Assembly: GCA_038207585.1 (NCBI GenBank)
Contig: JBBQZP010000052.1
Coordinates: 1-18,489 of the forward strand
Length of the DNA stretch: 18,489 bases
From: JBBQZP01 sp038207585
Lineage (GTDB): Bacteria; Pseudomonadota; Alphaproteobacteria; Rhodobacterales; Rhodobacteraceae
Direction: 5' to 3'
Positions 8,501 through 13,360 of the stretch are shown here, in pieces. The position numbers were made by a program, and so were the translations under genes. Every line of letters begins with the position of its first letter. Position 1 is the first letter of the stretch. The notes below the pieces were generated by a model, which ran no database searches, was not told the DNA's origin, and worked only from the letters and a program-made list of their open reading frames with translations.

Positions 8501-8552
8501 TATCATCTGAACCTTTCTGTTGCGGGTCGCCGGATGTCGGTGCCCCGCACAT
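5514..8552 (-). CDS. prim-pol / superfamily-2 helicase fusion, replication protein
   Basis: This 1012-residue protein likely starts replication of the element. Residues about 30-190 are a bifunctional primase-polymerase domain: LPILPGTKRP, AVDVDLDDPG with the metal-binding Asp residues near 93-99, and VEILGSGQQFVAF and GKPYEWVTG for nucleotide handling. Residues about 360-900 are helicase-like: Walker A GLGKSA at about 369-374, VLVVTPSHALAEEA, Walker B LIVIDEG near 509-515, LDATLRPDL and motif VI QAIGRGRG near 871-878. Between motifs I and II four Cys (about 439, 460, 468, 474; the last two in CPHYDGC) resemble the iron-sulfur insert of DinG/XPD helicases. The ATG lies two bases after the stop of the upstream HTH gene. 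The 3' end contains a 55-bp palindrome that is read in frame. Confidence 0.88.
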   Translation of the reverse strand: MCGAPTSGDPQQKGSDDTVAGGGLVGIGTTTYAQMAARLLDNGYEPLPILPGTKRPAPSRWSGVTIDAAQVDDWSQTFGSAGIGLRTGHLVAVDVDLDDPGLAHDVAAHAEDILGQTLVRIGRWPRRLLIYRTLEPMRKMAVPGVEILGSGQQFVAFALQPGTGKPYEWVTGETPCDVALDQLPLVDDAALQRFLAFAAAKTGHLAQITRARQTGPTAAPHSDGPTRTAEGLVSDGRDGWLSSIAYHAVHDAVDQGQDLQPQTLADRVWDRFVATTDLARPRQDSGQVWSRAHALRKVCDKLKLRASGHLPNRGGAEVQPEDIGDLLPPDVARLRLRDAIENALAAASDWLSGDLAAAPPTIGIHATVGLGKSAVSRDLIAAWQRDMQAKGLPHRVLVVTPSHALAEEAATAWKKTADGPVAVLHGYDGKDPATRAPMCLDREMVKLALRESLSIGRSVCYSSKTWQCPHYDGCLKQQNKRDVTAAAVVLAPYDVLFTGPAAGSDPFGLIVIDEGCWQRSHEDVDAPPIEVLPTVGLVKGIDTLDPITVGRLADLAALRRQLASALDSNGIGQVRAAALVSGGLAPEMCEEAAALEERCIVDPNIYAGMKPRARTAATAAVKRNEIARRMMALWRALAIIIANEADAPVVRIHDPDPDTGRRRITIYGHHHIAESLRAIPILHLDATLRPDLAQVLLPGLVTTRIDAAQDHQQVTLFAGRFGKSSLCSAPGLAIEEQARRQNRLREVVDHVRWSARRMAPKRTLVVTYLAIEAAFQGIPGVETAHFNAIAGLDGYGDVGLLIVVGRPLPSTDDLAPLCASLFNHLPEGRYEPDLRAVHLRSDTYAVVNTLIHPDGRAEGLRAAICDDEVVQAIGRGRGVNRTAGNPLEVHVLADVALPLIHEQVVAWDVTRPDIVQRMLLAGIAVDSPADAAVLHSKVFDSADGADSSFRRIGFKRQNPICNSYRGMTLKSAAYRRSGRGRSWQIAYWLDGEADAIRARLERALGGLAEWRV
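5641..5695. repeat. 55-bp interrupted palindrome within the helicase gene
   Basis: The outer arms GATTTAAGCGTCA (5641-5653) and TGACGCTTAAATC (5683-5695) are perfect 13-base reverse complements. Inside them, CCCTATA (5657-5663) and TATAGGG (5673-5679) are perfect 7-base arms. Only a symmetric three-base mismatch (TTC/TTT) separates the two arm sets, and the loop is nine bases. The site is AT-rich inside a GC-rich gene and is translated in frame as part of the 1012-residue protein. Origins lying within replication genes are known in phages, so a candidate origin or Rep-binding site is likely. A terminator is less likely, because the palindrome lies inside the gene on the minus strand. Confidence 0.85.
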
Positions 8553-8554
8553 CG

Positions 8555-8767
8555 TCAGGGGCGCGGCCGGTGGCGCAGCGCCTCATAGGTTTGGATATCC
8601 TCCAGCGGGTAAAGAATGCGGCCCCCGATAGCGAGCCAGGCTGGCCCCTGCCCCTGCGCCCGCCACCGCTCCAGCGTGCGGCCACTCATGCGCCACCGCA
8701 CGGCAACCTCCCGCGTGGTCAGAAGGGTGTTCGGATTAGCATTCGGTGTGTCGTCGGCGAGCATCAT
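8555..8767 (-). CDS. AlpA/excisionase-like helix-turn-helix protein (copy A)
   Basis: This 70-residue DNA-binding protein is of the MerR/AlpA-like HTH_17 type. The recognition unit LLTTREVAVRWRMSGRTLERW covers residues about 15-35, followed by a wing with GPAWLAIGGRILYPLEDIQTYE, the usual family ending. Such proteins act as excisionases or transcription activators in integrated elements. Its ATG overlaps the TGA of the 96-residue gene upstream (ATGATG), and its stop lies two bases before the helicase ATG, so it belongs to the replication operon. It is clearly similar to two other HTH proteins in this window at 9238-9450 and 10690-10902. Confidence 0.85.
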   Translation of the reverse strand: MMLADDTPNANPNTLLTTREVAVRWRMSGRTLERWRAQGQGPAWLAIGGRILYPLEDIQTYEALRHRPRP

Positions 8768-9054
8768 GCGGTGTCCCGCTTGACGGCAGAGGCAAGCGCA
8801 GGCTCAGATCCAATGCATCCAGCCTCTCGGGCCTGCCAATAGAGACGCTCCAAGGCGGCCTGTTCGCTTTGCGTGACGGAACAGGCATTCCCAGACGCAA
8901 GCGCAAAGGCGATGTCGTCCAGTGTGGCCGTTTCAATTGGCACCAAGCGATCCGTGATGGCATAGCGGTGCAGGATGGCAATTGTCTTGGGCAGATCATC
9001 GAGTCCCAAACTGGCGCTGCGCAGCAAAACGGGATGCGGGTTCTGCTGCATCAT
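8764..9054 (-). CDS. hypothetical 96-residue protein of the replication operon
   Basis: The protein starts MMQQNPHPVLLRSASLGLDD and contains LPKTIAILHRYAITDRLVPIETATLDDIAFALA, then QSEQAALERLYWQAREAGC. It looks like a compact helical protein without membrane segments or catalytic signature. I recognise no family. The frame stays open further upstream, but I chose the start at 9054 because its ATG overlaps the TGA of the upstream prim-pol fragment (TGA at 9053-9051), the same coupling style seen at the other junctions of this operon. It overlaps the next HTH gene by the same ATGATG arrangement. Its place between an HTH gene and a replication enzyme suggests an accessory replication or regulatory role, which is inference. 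Confidence 0.65.
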   Translation of the reverse strand: MMQQNPHPVLLRSASLGLDDLPKTIAILHRYAITDRLVPIETATLDDIAFALASGNACSVTQSEQAALERLYWQAREAGCIGSEPALASAVKRDTA

Positions 9055-9251
9055 CCCGGCATCCGCTGCCAGTTGGCCGAGGCCACACCAGACGCGGCTG
9101 CACCCGCGCCCCAGCGATTGCCATTGCCGTTTTTTCCGGACACATAGGACTTCTTGGTACCCGGCGGCGCCGGAAAGACCTGCCATCCTCTTCCAGCATA
9201 TTCCAATGCCGCGGCCAAGCAGGAAGCGGAAGGGGGGCTACGAAGGTTCAT
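9051..9251 (-). CDS. truncated prim-pol N-terminal fragment, 66 residues
   Basis: The product begins MNLRSPPSASCLAAALEYAG and continues RGWQVFPAPPGTKKSY and ANWQRMPG. AGRGWQVFP..PGTKKSY and NWQRMPG are hallmarks of the extreme N-terminus of bifunctional primase-polymerase domains. In full-length relatives this is followed by a Gly-Ile-rich strand and the catalytic Asp residues, which are absent here: a TGA comes right after MPG. The fragment therefore cannot be an active polymerase. Its start overlaps the upstream HTH gene by 14 bases and its stop overlaps the next ATG, so the piece is kept within coupled translation. It may be a relic kept only as a translational bridge, or a small regulatory peptide. 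A true full-length prim-pol domain exists in the 1012-residue protein downstream. Confidence 0.65.
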   Translation of the reverse strand: MNLRSPPSASCLAAALEYAGRGWQVFPAPPGTKKSYVSGKNGNGNRWGAGAAASGVASANWQRMPG

Positions 9252-9450
9252 CGATGCCTCTACGCCGCGTGCGGCCTTCAAACGCTTCAACATCGCCAAG
9301 GGCGTAGCGGATCGAACCACCAATGCAGTGCCAAGCCGGACCGCATCGTTTGGCCCGCCATCGATCGAGCGTGCGCGTGGTCATCCGCCAGCGCTTGGCC
9401 AGTTCCGCAGGCGTGAGCCAAATTGCTGATATACCTTGCAAAATGGGCAT
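9238..9450 (-). CDS. AlpA/excisionase-like helix-turn-helix protein (copy B)
   Basis: This is a 70-residue HTH_17-type DNA-binding protein. The helix-turn-helix WLTPAELAKRWRMTTRTLDRW is at residues about 11-31 and the wing has GPAWHCIGGSIRYALGDVEAFE. It heads the minus-strand replication operon and is a good candidate for its regulator or an excisionase. The ATG at 9450 has no good ribosome binding site: a GAGGAG lies about 20 bases upstream, which is too far, and a TTG inside the gene is possible. The gene end overlaps the prim-pol fragment. It shares the pattern LT...A.RW..(S/T).RTL.RWR....GPA...GG.I.Y with copies A and C. Confidence 0.82.
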   Translation of the reverse strand: MPILQGISAIWLTPAELAKRWRMTTRTLDRWRAKRCGPAWHCIGGSIRYALGDVEAFEGRTRRRGIDEPS

Positions 9451-9642
9451 GGGAGTATCCGAATTAGACTGCTCCTCATCATATCATTTGCGTAATTAAC
9501 TGGAAATAATGACATTTTAAGCCAGCGGACGACAATGAACGCCAGCCGTTTCCACGCCGTCATCATCGTGCGAGCGAATTGATTCATTCAGAGCTTTGTT
9601 CAAGAGTGAAGCGAATCAATCTTTTGCCATGGAAAGTGCACC
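9451..9642. promoter_or_regulatory. divergent control region with inverted repeat
   Basis: This AT-richer gap separates the minus-strand replication operon from the plus-strand 302-residue gene, so promoters for both must lie here. ATTGATTC at 9578-9585 and GAATCAAT at 9613-9620 are perfect eight-base reverse complements 27 bases apart, just before the plus-strand gene; GCGAAT precedes or overlaps each. They could be operator half-sites for one of the HTH proteins. I could not pick out convincing -35 and -10 boxes. Confidence 0.4.
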
Positions 9643-10551
9643 TTGTCAGAATCCAATGACTTCAACCTCAGCCCTGAACGCCAACAGCTTTTGAGAGGAA
9701 AACTCGGCCGTTTTCTGTACTGGACGCGTCCAAACATTGAACGAACGATCGGGCCGTACCTTCCAGACGCATTCGATGCATTTGACACTATGCGTCTTGC
9801 TCTGGTCGGCAATTGTCGAGACCGGCTTGCTTCTTACACGGATGTGCAGGTGCAGGAGCTATCGCAACTTCCGCCAGATCATGCAAATGACGCACTCGGT
9901 TGGCGGAGGTTCCAGCTGGAAGAAGTCCGTTTACTGGAAACGCGCGAACCGGATTGGTTTGCGGGTGGGTTTGGCCACCCCGATCACGTCGTAGATTTCG
10001 AATACTGGACAAAGATGAATCATTTCAAGGTAAGTGAACTAACCTGCCTGTCGGTGGGCATAGCTCCAAAGGAATTTGACTTCAACGCCCTCCACAACCT
10101 CGCTTCGTCACGAGACAGACCGAACTTCGGACAAGTACTCGAATTTCTCCTCCAAAGATTTGAGCAACTTCAGCGGACCTTCGGACGGGATCGTGGAAAT
10201 GCGGCGGTCGATCCGAAAATATTCCTCGCATGGGCTATCCGGTTTGAGTTTGCAGTTCACAGTGAGTTCCTCGAACCACTGCAAAAGTTTCATCGACTGG
10301 CACCCGTCGTTGGGACGGTCCCCGCACGAAAGCAGGACCAGCGGGAGGTCGACAAAATTGCGCAACTCTTCACTGCGATGGCAATTGATCACTTGGGCTA
10401 CGTGCCAAGCCAGGCCCGCAGTCCAACACCCAAGGAAATCGGCGAAATCGCCGCTGAACTGGGGATGTCGGTGACCGACGAGACGATCCGAAAGTACCTA
10501 CGGATCGGAGCTCGATTCATCGCACCGGACTGGAAGCCAAAGCAAAGATAA
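9643..10551 (+). CDS. uncharacterised 302-residue protein with C-terminal HTH-like region
   Basis: The start is a TTG with GGAAAG six bases upstream; no in-frame ATG occurs nearby. The protein is soluble, without signal or membrane segments. In the middle, FEYWTKMNHFKVSELTCLSVGIAPKEFDF resembles a motif that, from memory, occurs in unnamed alphaproteobacterial proteins (YW.KM..W...EA..LS.G..P). The C-terminus, SPTPKEIGEIAAELGMSVTDETIRKYLRIGARFI, looks like a helix-turn-helix. This suggests a DNA-binding regulator. It is divergent from the replication operon and precedes the recombinase module by about 140 bases. Base composition is less GC-rich than the flanking genes, hinting at a separate origin. 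A precise function cannot be given. Confidence 0.75.
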   Translation: MSESNDFNLSPERQQLLRGKLGRFLYWTRPNIERTIGPYLPDAFDAFDTMRLALVGNCRDRLASYTDVQVQELSQLPPDHANDALGWRRFQLEEVRLLETREPDWFAGGFGHPDHVVDFEYWTKMNHFKVSELTCLSVGIAPKEFDFNALHNLASSRDRPNFGQVLEFLLQRFEQLQRTFGRDRGNAAVDPKIFLAWAIRFEFAVHSEFLEPLQKFHRLAPVVGTVPARKQDQREVDKIAQLFTAMAIDHLGYVPSQARSPTPKEIGEIAAELGMSVTDETIRKYLRIGARFIAPDWKPKQR

Positions 10552-10568
10552 TCGCTCAACGATTATCT
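10546..10568. repeat. perfect inverted repeat at the end of the 302-residue gene
   Basis: AGATAATCG (10546-10554) and CGATTATCT (10560-10568) are perfect nine-base reverse complements around the loop CTCAA; the stop codon lies inside the left arm. The hairpin is AT-rich and has no following T-run, so it may be an operator or weak terminator. Confidence 0.5.
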
Positions 10569-10576
10569 CTTCGAAG

Positions 10577-10591
10577 ATGATTATAAATCAT
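10577..10591. promoter_or_regulatory. small palindrome upstream of the recombinase module
   Basis: ATGATT and AATCAT form a perfect six-base inverted repeat around ATA, eight bases after another inverted repeat. It lies about 100 bases before the first HTH gene of the recombinase module. Operator function for that HTH protein is a guess from location and symmetry. Confidence 0.35.
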
Positions 10592-10689
10592 AGGCTTAAC
10601 ATATTCTGTCTAGCCATTTTCCTGTTCGAGGACACGCGAACAACACAGTGGCACCCTGCACTACAAAGAGGCGAGAGCAGGGCCGTGGG

Positions 10690-10902
10690 ATGCAGTACAA
10701 TACCGAAAACAATATCGACCGCGTTCTCACCCAACAGGACCTTGCTATTCGTTGGGGCTGTTCTGCGCGCACGTTGCAGAGATGGAGGACGGAGCGCAGT
10801 GGACCGGCATTTGTCCGGCTTGGCGGGAACATTCGATACCTCATTGCGGATGTCATCGCGTTTGAGCATCGCAACCGGAATTCGGGTGGACAAGAATCGT
10901 GA
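10690..10902 (+). CDS. AlpA-like helix-turn-helix protein (copy C), first gene of recombinase module
   Basis: This 70-residue protein starts MQYNTENN. The helix-turn-helix VLTQQDLAIRWGCSARTLQRW is at residues about 11-31, followed by GPAFVRLGGNIRYLIADVIAFE, so it is of the same HTH_17 type as copies A and B. The upstream ATG at 10648 would add 14 residues that do not fit the family; neither start has a strong ribosome binding site. Its TGA overlaps the GTG of the next gene as GTGA. In integrated elements such proteins often control or redirect the recombinase. Here it is the first gene of a coupled five-gene unit, so it could regulate the unit or act as the excision factor. Confidence 0.82.
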   Translation: MQYNTENNIDRVLTQQDLAIRWGCSARTLQRWRTERSGPAFVRLGGNIRYLIADVIAFEHRNRNSGGQES

Positions 10903-11093
10903 ACCCGCTCTCTCCTGGCCGCATGACCCCCACCGAGCGGCGTGCCGCACTTTGCGCCATTCTTGCCCTTGGGCTGCTGCGATTGCGGATGCGAGACACC
11001 GCGCAAACCTCTGACGAGACTGGAGAAAGTTTGCTACACTCTCCGCCTGACCAATGGCGTCATGCAACTCCAACTCACCGGAGAACCGCATGA
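10899..11093 (+). CDS. 64-residue protein of the recombinase module, unknown function
   Basis: The GTG start overlaps the stop of the HTH gene and the final TGA overlaps the ATG of the DUF2924 gene, so it is coupled on both sides; a GGTGGA upstream fits a ribosome binding site. The first half, MTPTERRAALCAILALGLLRLRMR, is a basic/hydrophobic helix. The second half is polar and probably disordered. No known domain. The tight fit between two real genes argues that it is translated. It might be a small recombinase partner such as a directionality factor, or only a coupling peptide. An ATG at 10923 is an alternative start. Confidence 0.6.
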   Translation: MNPLSPGRMTPTERRAALCAILALGLLRLRMRDTAQTSDETGESLLHSPPDQWRHATPTHRRTA

Positions 11094-11542
11094 CCAACCA
11101 CGATCCGATTCCCGCGCGCTTGGCCGCGCTGAAGACCACACCGACGCCTGACTTGAAGCAGCAATGGCGCGAGTTGTTTGCCAGCGAACCGCCGCCGTTC
11201 AATCGCCGCTATTTGGAAAGCCGGCTGGCCTACCGCATTCAGGAACTGGCGTACGGCGGTTTGAAGCCGGAGACCATCAAGCGGCTGGAAGCCTTGGGCG
11301 AACAGCTTGACGGTGGCAACATCACGACGCGGCGCATCCGGGCCGATCTGAAGCCCATCGCGGGCACGCGGCTGGTCCGGGACTATCAGGGTGTTGAGCA
11401 GATCGTCACGGTGATGCAGGACGGATTTGAATGGCAGGGGCGGCCCTATCAGTCGCTGTCGGCCATTGCGCGCGCCATCACTGGCACGCGTTGGAACGGC
11501 TGGGTGTTCTTCGGGTTGAAAAACCACCGGAGGTCGGCATGA
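11090..11542 (+). CDS. DUF2924 protein
   Basis: This 150-residue protein is of the DUF2924 family. The N-terminal half is helical (KQQWRELFASEPPPFNRRYLESRLAYRIQELAYGGL, residues 23-58). The C-terminal half has GTRLVRDYQGVEQIVTV, then a small beta unit, DGFEWQGRPYQSLSAIARAITGTRWNGWVFFGL, residues 111-143. That last unit resembles the RAMA fold found beside restriction and methylation enzymes, which is thought to read DNA; the resemblance is my reading. From memory, the family is often found next to large serine recombinases in alphaproteobacteria. Both ends overlap neighbours by ATGA. A DNA-recognition partner for the recombinase is the most plausible role, not shown by the sequence. Confidence 0.88.
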   Translation: MTNHDPIPARLAALKTTPTPDLKQQWRELFASEPPPFNRRYLESRLAYRIQELAYGGLKPETIKRLEALGEQLDGGNITTRRIRADLKPIAGTRLVRDYQGVEQIVTVMQDGFEWQGRPYQSLSAIARAITGTRWNGWVFFGLKNHRRSA

Positions 11543-12861
11543 ACAAAGCCCTCGATCCCACGAAGATCGTCCGCAAATTGCGTTGCGCGGTCTATACCCG
11601 CAAATCCTCCGAGGAAGGGCTGGAGCAGGAGTTCAACAGCCTGCATGCCCAGCGCGAGGCCTGCGAATCCTACATCGCCAGTCAACGGTCCGAGGGCTGG
11701 GTGCTGGTCCGCGATCAGTACGACGATGGCGGCATCTCCGGCGGCACGCTGGAACGCCCCGGCCTAAAGCGCTTGCTGGCCGACATCGAGGATGGGCTGG
11801 TTGACGTGGTGGTGGTTTACAAGATCGACCGGTTGTCCCGCTCGCTGATGGATTTTTCGAAACTGGTCGAGGTGTTTGACCGAAACGGGGTGACCTTCGT
11901 CTCGGTCACCCAGTCGTTCAACACCACCACATCGATGGGGCGACTGACGCTGAACATCCTGCTGTCCTTCGCTCAGTTCGAACGCGAAGTGACCGCCGAA
12001 CGCATTCGCGACAAGGTGCGCGCCAGCCGGATGAAGGGGATCTGGATGGGCGGCAGCACGCCGCTCGGGTATGACGTCAAAGACCGCAAGTTGATCGAGA
12101 ACGCGCGCGATGCCGACATCGTCCGATGGGTCTTTGCACGTTTCATCGAGATTGGCTCAGGCACCGAACTGGCGCGCGAACTGGCCAGCCGCGGCGTAAC
12201 GACAGCGCGAGGATACCGGATCGATAAGAAGTTCATCTACAGGATGCTGAACAACCGGGTCTACATTGGTGAGGCCGTCCACAAAGGGACCAGCTATCCC
12301 GGCGAACACAAGGCCATCATTGATCGTGAGGTGTGGGACCGTGTCCACGCCATTTTGACCGAAAGCCCGCGCAAGCGCGCCGCGAACACCCGCAACGACA
12401 CGCCCGCCTTGTTGAAGGGGCTGCTCTACGGCCCGGATGGCGCCGCCTTCTCGCCCACCCACACGCGCAAGGGCGGGCGGCTGTACCAGTACTACGTCAG
12501 CCAGACTGTCCTGAAGCATGGCGCAGGTTCGTGCCCAATCGGCCGTGTGCCTGCGGGCGAAATCGAGGCGGCTGTCATCAGCCAGCTGCGCGCCGTGTTC
12601 CGTCAGCCTGAAATCGTCGCGGGCACATGGAAAGCCGCGCGGGTGCAAGATGGTGATGTTGCCGAAGCCGAGGCGCGCGCGGCCTTGCAGCAGTTTGACC
12701 CGCTCTGGGGCGAGTTGTTCCCAGCCGAGCAGACGCGGATCGTGGCGCTGCTGGTTGAACGGGTCGACATCGGCATCGATGGGCTGAACATACGTTTGCG
12801 GATGGACGGGCTGGCGACGCTGGCGCGAGACATGAAGACTGATCTGGTGTCGGCCGCATGA
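11539..12861 (+). CDS. large serine recombinase (440 residues)
   Basis: The product is a DNA integrase/recombinase using a serine nucleophile. Residues about 14-165 form the catalytic domain: YTRKSSEEGLEQEF with the likely nucleophile Ser23, IDRLSRS, and FAQFEREVTAERI before the long linking helix. Residues about 175-290 form the Recombinase domain (GSTPLGYDV, LASRGVTTARGY, MLNNRVYIGEAVH). A zinc-ribbon-like part follows (LLKGLLYGPDGAAFSPTHTRKGGRLYQYYVS), in which the usual paired Cys are replaced; only one Cys remains nearby. I chose the ATG at 11539, overlapping the DUF2924 stop, over the frame's upstream ATG. Attachment sites were not found. It is the enzyme of the five-gene module. Confidence 0.95.
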   Translation: MNKALDPTKIVRKLRCAVYTRKSSEEGLEQEFNSLHAQREACESYIASQRSEGWVLVRDQYDDGGISGGTLERPGLKRLLADIEDGLVDVVVVYKIDRLSRSLMDFSKLVEVFDRNGVTFVSVTQSFNTTTSMGRLTLNILLSFAQFEREVTAERIRDKVRASRMKGIWMGGSTPLGYDVKDRKLIENARDADIVRWVFARFIEIGSGTELARELASRGVTTARGYRIDKKFIYRMLNNRVYIGEAVHKGTSYPGEHKAIIDREVWDRVHAILTESPRKRAANTRNDTPALLKGLLYGPDGAAFSPTHTRKGGRLYQYYVSQTVLKHGAGSCPIGRVPAGEIEAAVISQLRAVFRQPEIVAGTWKAARVQDGDVAEAEARAALQQFDPLWGELFPAEQTRIVALLVERVDIGIDGLNIRLRMDGLATLARDMKTDLVSAA

Positions 12862-13232
12862 CCGGGGCTAGCGGTACCCCACAGACGATCACCGTGCACG
12901 TCCCATTCCGGTTTGTGAAACGCGGGGGGCGGAAAGAAATGGTCTTGCCTGACGGGGCGTCCAACGCCCGCAAGGCTGACAACACGCTGATCAAGGCCTT
13001 GGCGCGGGCATTTCGCTGGAAGCGGATGCTTGATTCTGGGGAGTTCGCGACGATTGAGGAACTGGCTGCCAAAGAGAAGATCGCGACGACTTACATGACG
13101 AGGTTGCTGCGGTTGACCTTACTGGCACCCGGAATCGTGGAAGAAATTTTAGCGGGGTGCTGCGAGCGACAAATCACGTTGGCCAAACTGATCGAGCCGT
13201 TTCCAATTGTGTGGGCAGACCAGCGATTGTAG
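12858..13232 (+). CDS. recombinase-associated helix-turn-helix protein
   Basis: This is a 124-residue protein whose ATG overlaps the recombinase stop (ATGA). It starts with a short beta-like stretch, TITVHVPFRFVKRGGRKEMVLP, and continues with a helical part, ALARAFRWKRMLDSGEFATIEELAAKEKIATTYMTRLLRLTLLAPGIVEEIL. IEELAAKEKIATTYMTRLLRL has the form of a ParB-like helix-turn-helix. The Cys pair after it (GCCERQ) is not a clear metal site. From memory, proteins of this shape often follow DUF2924-linked recombinases. It is probably a DNA-binding accessory of the recombinase. It is the last gene of the unit; a convergent gene begins 128 bases further on. Confidence 0.78.
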   Translation: MTGASGTPQTITVHVPFRFVKRGGRKEMVLPDGASNARKADNTLIKALARAFRWKRMLDSGEFATIEELAAKEKIATTYMTRLLRLTLLAPGIVEEILAGCCERQITLAKLIEPFPIVWADQRL

Positions 13233-13360
13233 GTCCGAAGTCGCCCTAAACGGACGTTCGCGCCGCTTTTACAAAATGGCCTCTCAGGACCAAGGCGCGG
13301 TGACCGCGTAGGATAGTCAAAAACTTACGTAGTAGAGTTGCCGCTTTTGACGCGGGTCGA
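13233..13360. other. convergent gap with short palindromes
   Basis: This gap lies between the ends of two convergent genes. CGCGGTGACCGCG (13296-13308) is a palindrome around a central base, and CGATTAATCG (13358-13367) is a perfect palindrome that overlaps the end of the minus-strand gene. The nine-base word GCCGCTTTT occurs at about 13262 and 13340. No strong terminator with a T-run was seen for either gene. Confidence 0.35.

Larger units (their letters stand above)
1656..9450 (-). mobile_element. prophage- or satellite-like remnant (replication, packaging entry, recombinase)
   Basis: All genes from 9450 down to 1656, except one short gene at 5089-5421, are on the minus strand. They comprise AlpA-like HTH proteins, a prim-pol/helicase, a ParB-domain DNA methyltransferase, a P27 terminase small subunit and a serine recombinase. 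This is a phage-type early-replication and packaging-entry order. No large terminase, portal, protease, capsid or tail gene is present in the window, so the element is either incomplete or a satellite that borrows capsids. I could not identify attachment sites, so the edges given are those of the outermost element-like genes. Confidence 0.6.

Noticed and set aside
9055..9186. Upstream extension of the 96-residue gene to 9186
   Set aside because: That part overlaps the prim-pol fragment in another frame and reads as its shadow; the ATG overlapping the fragment's stop is the better start.
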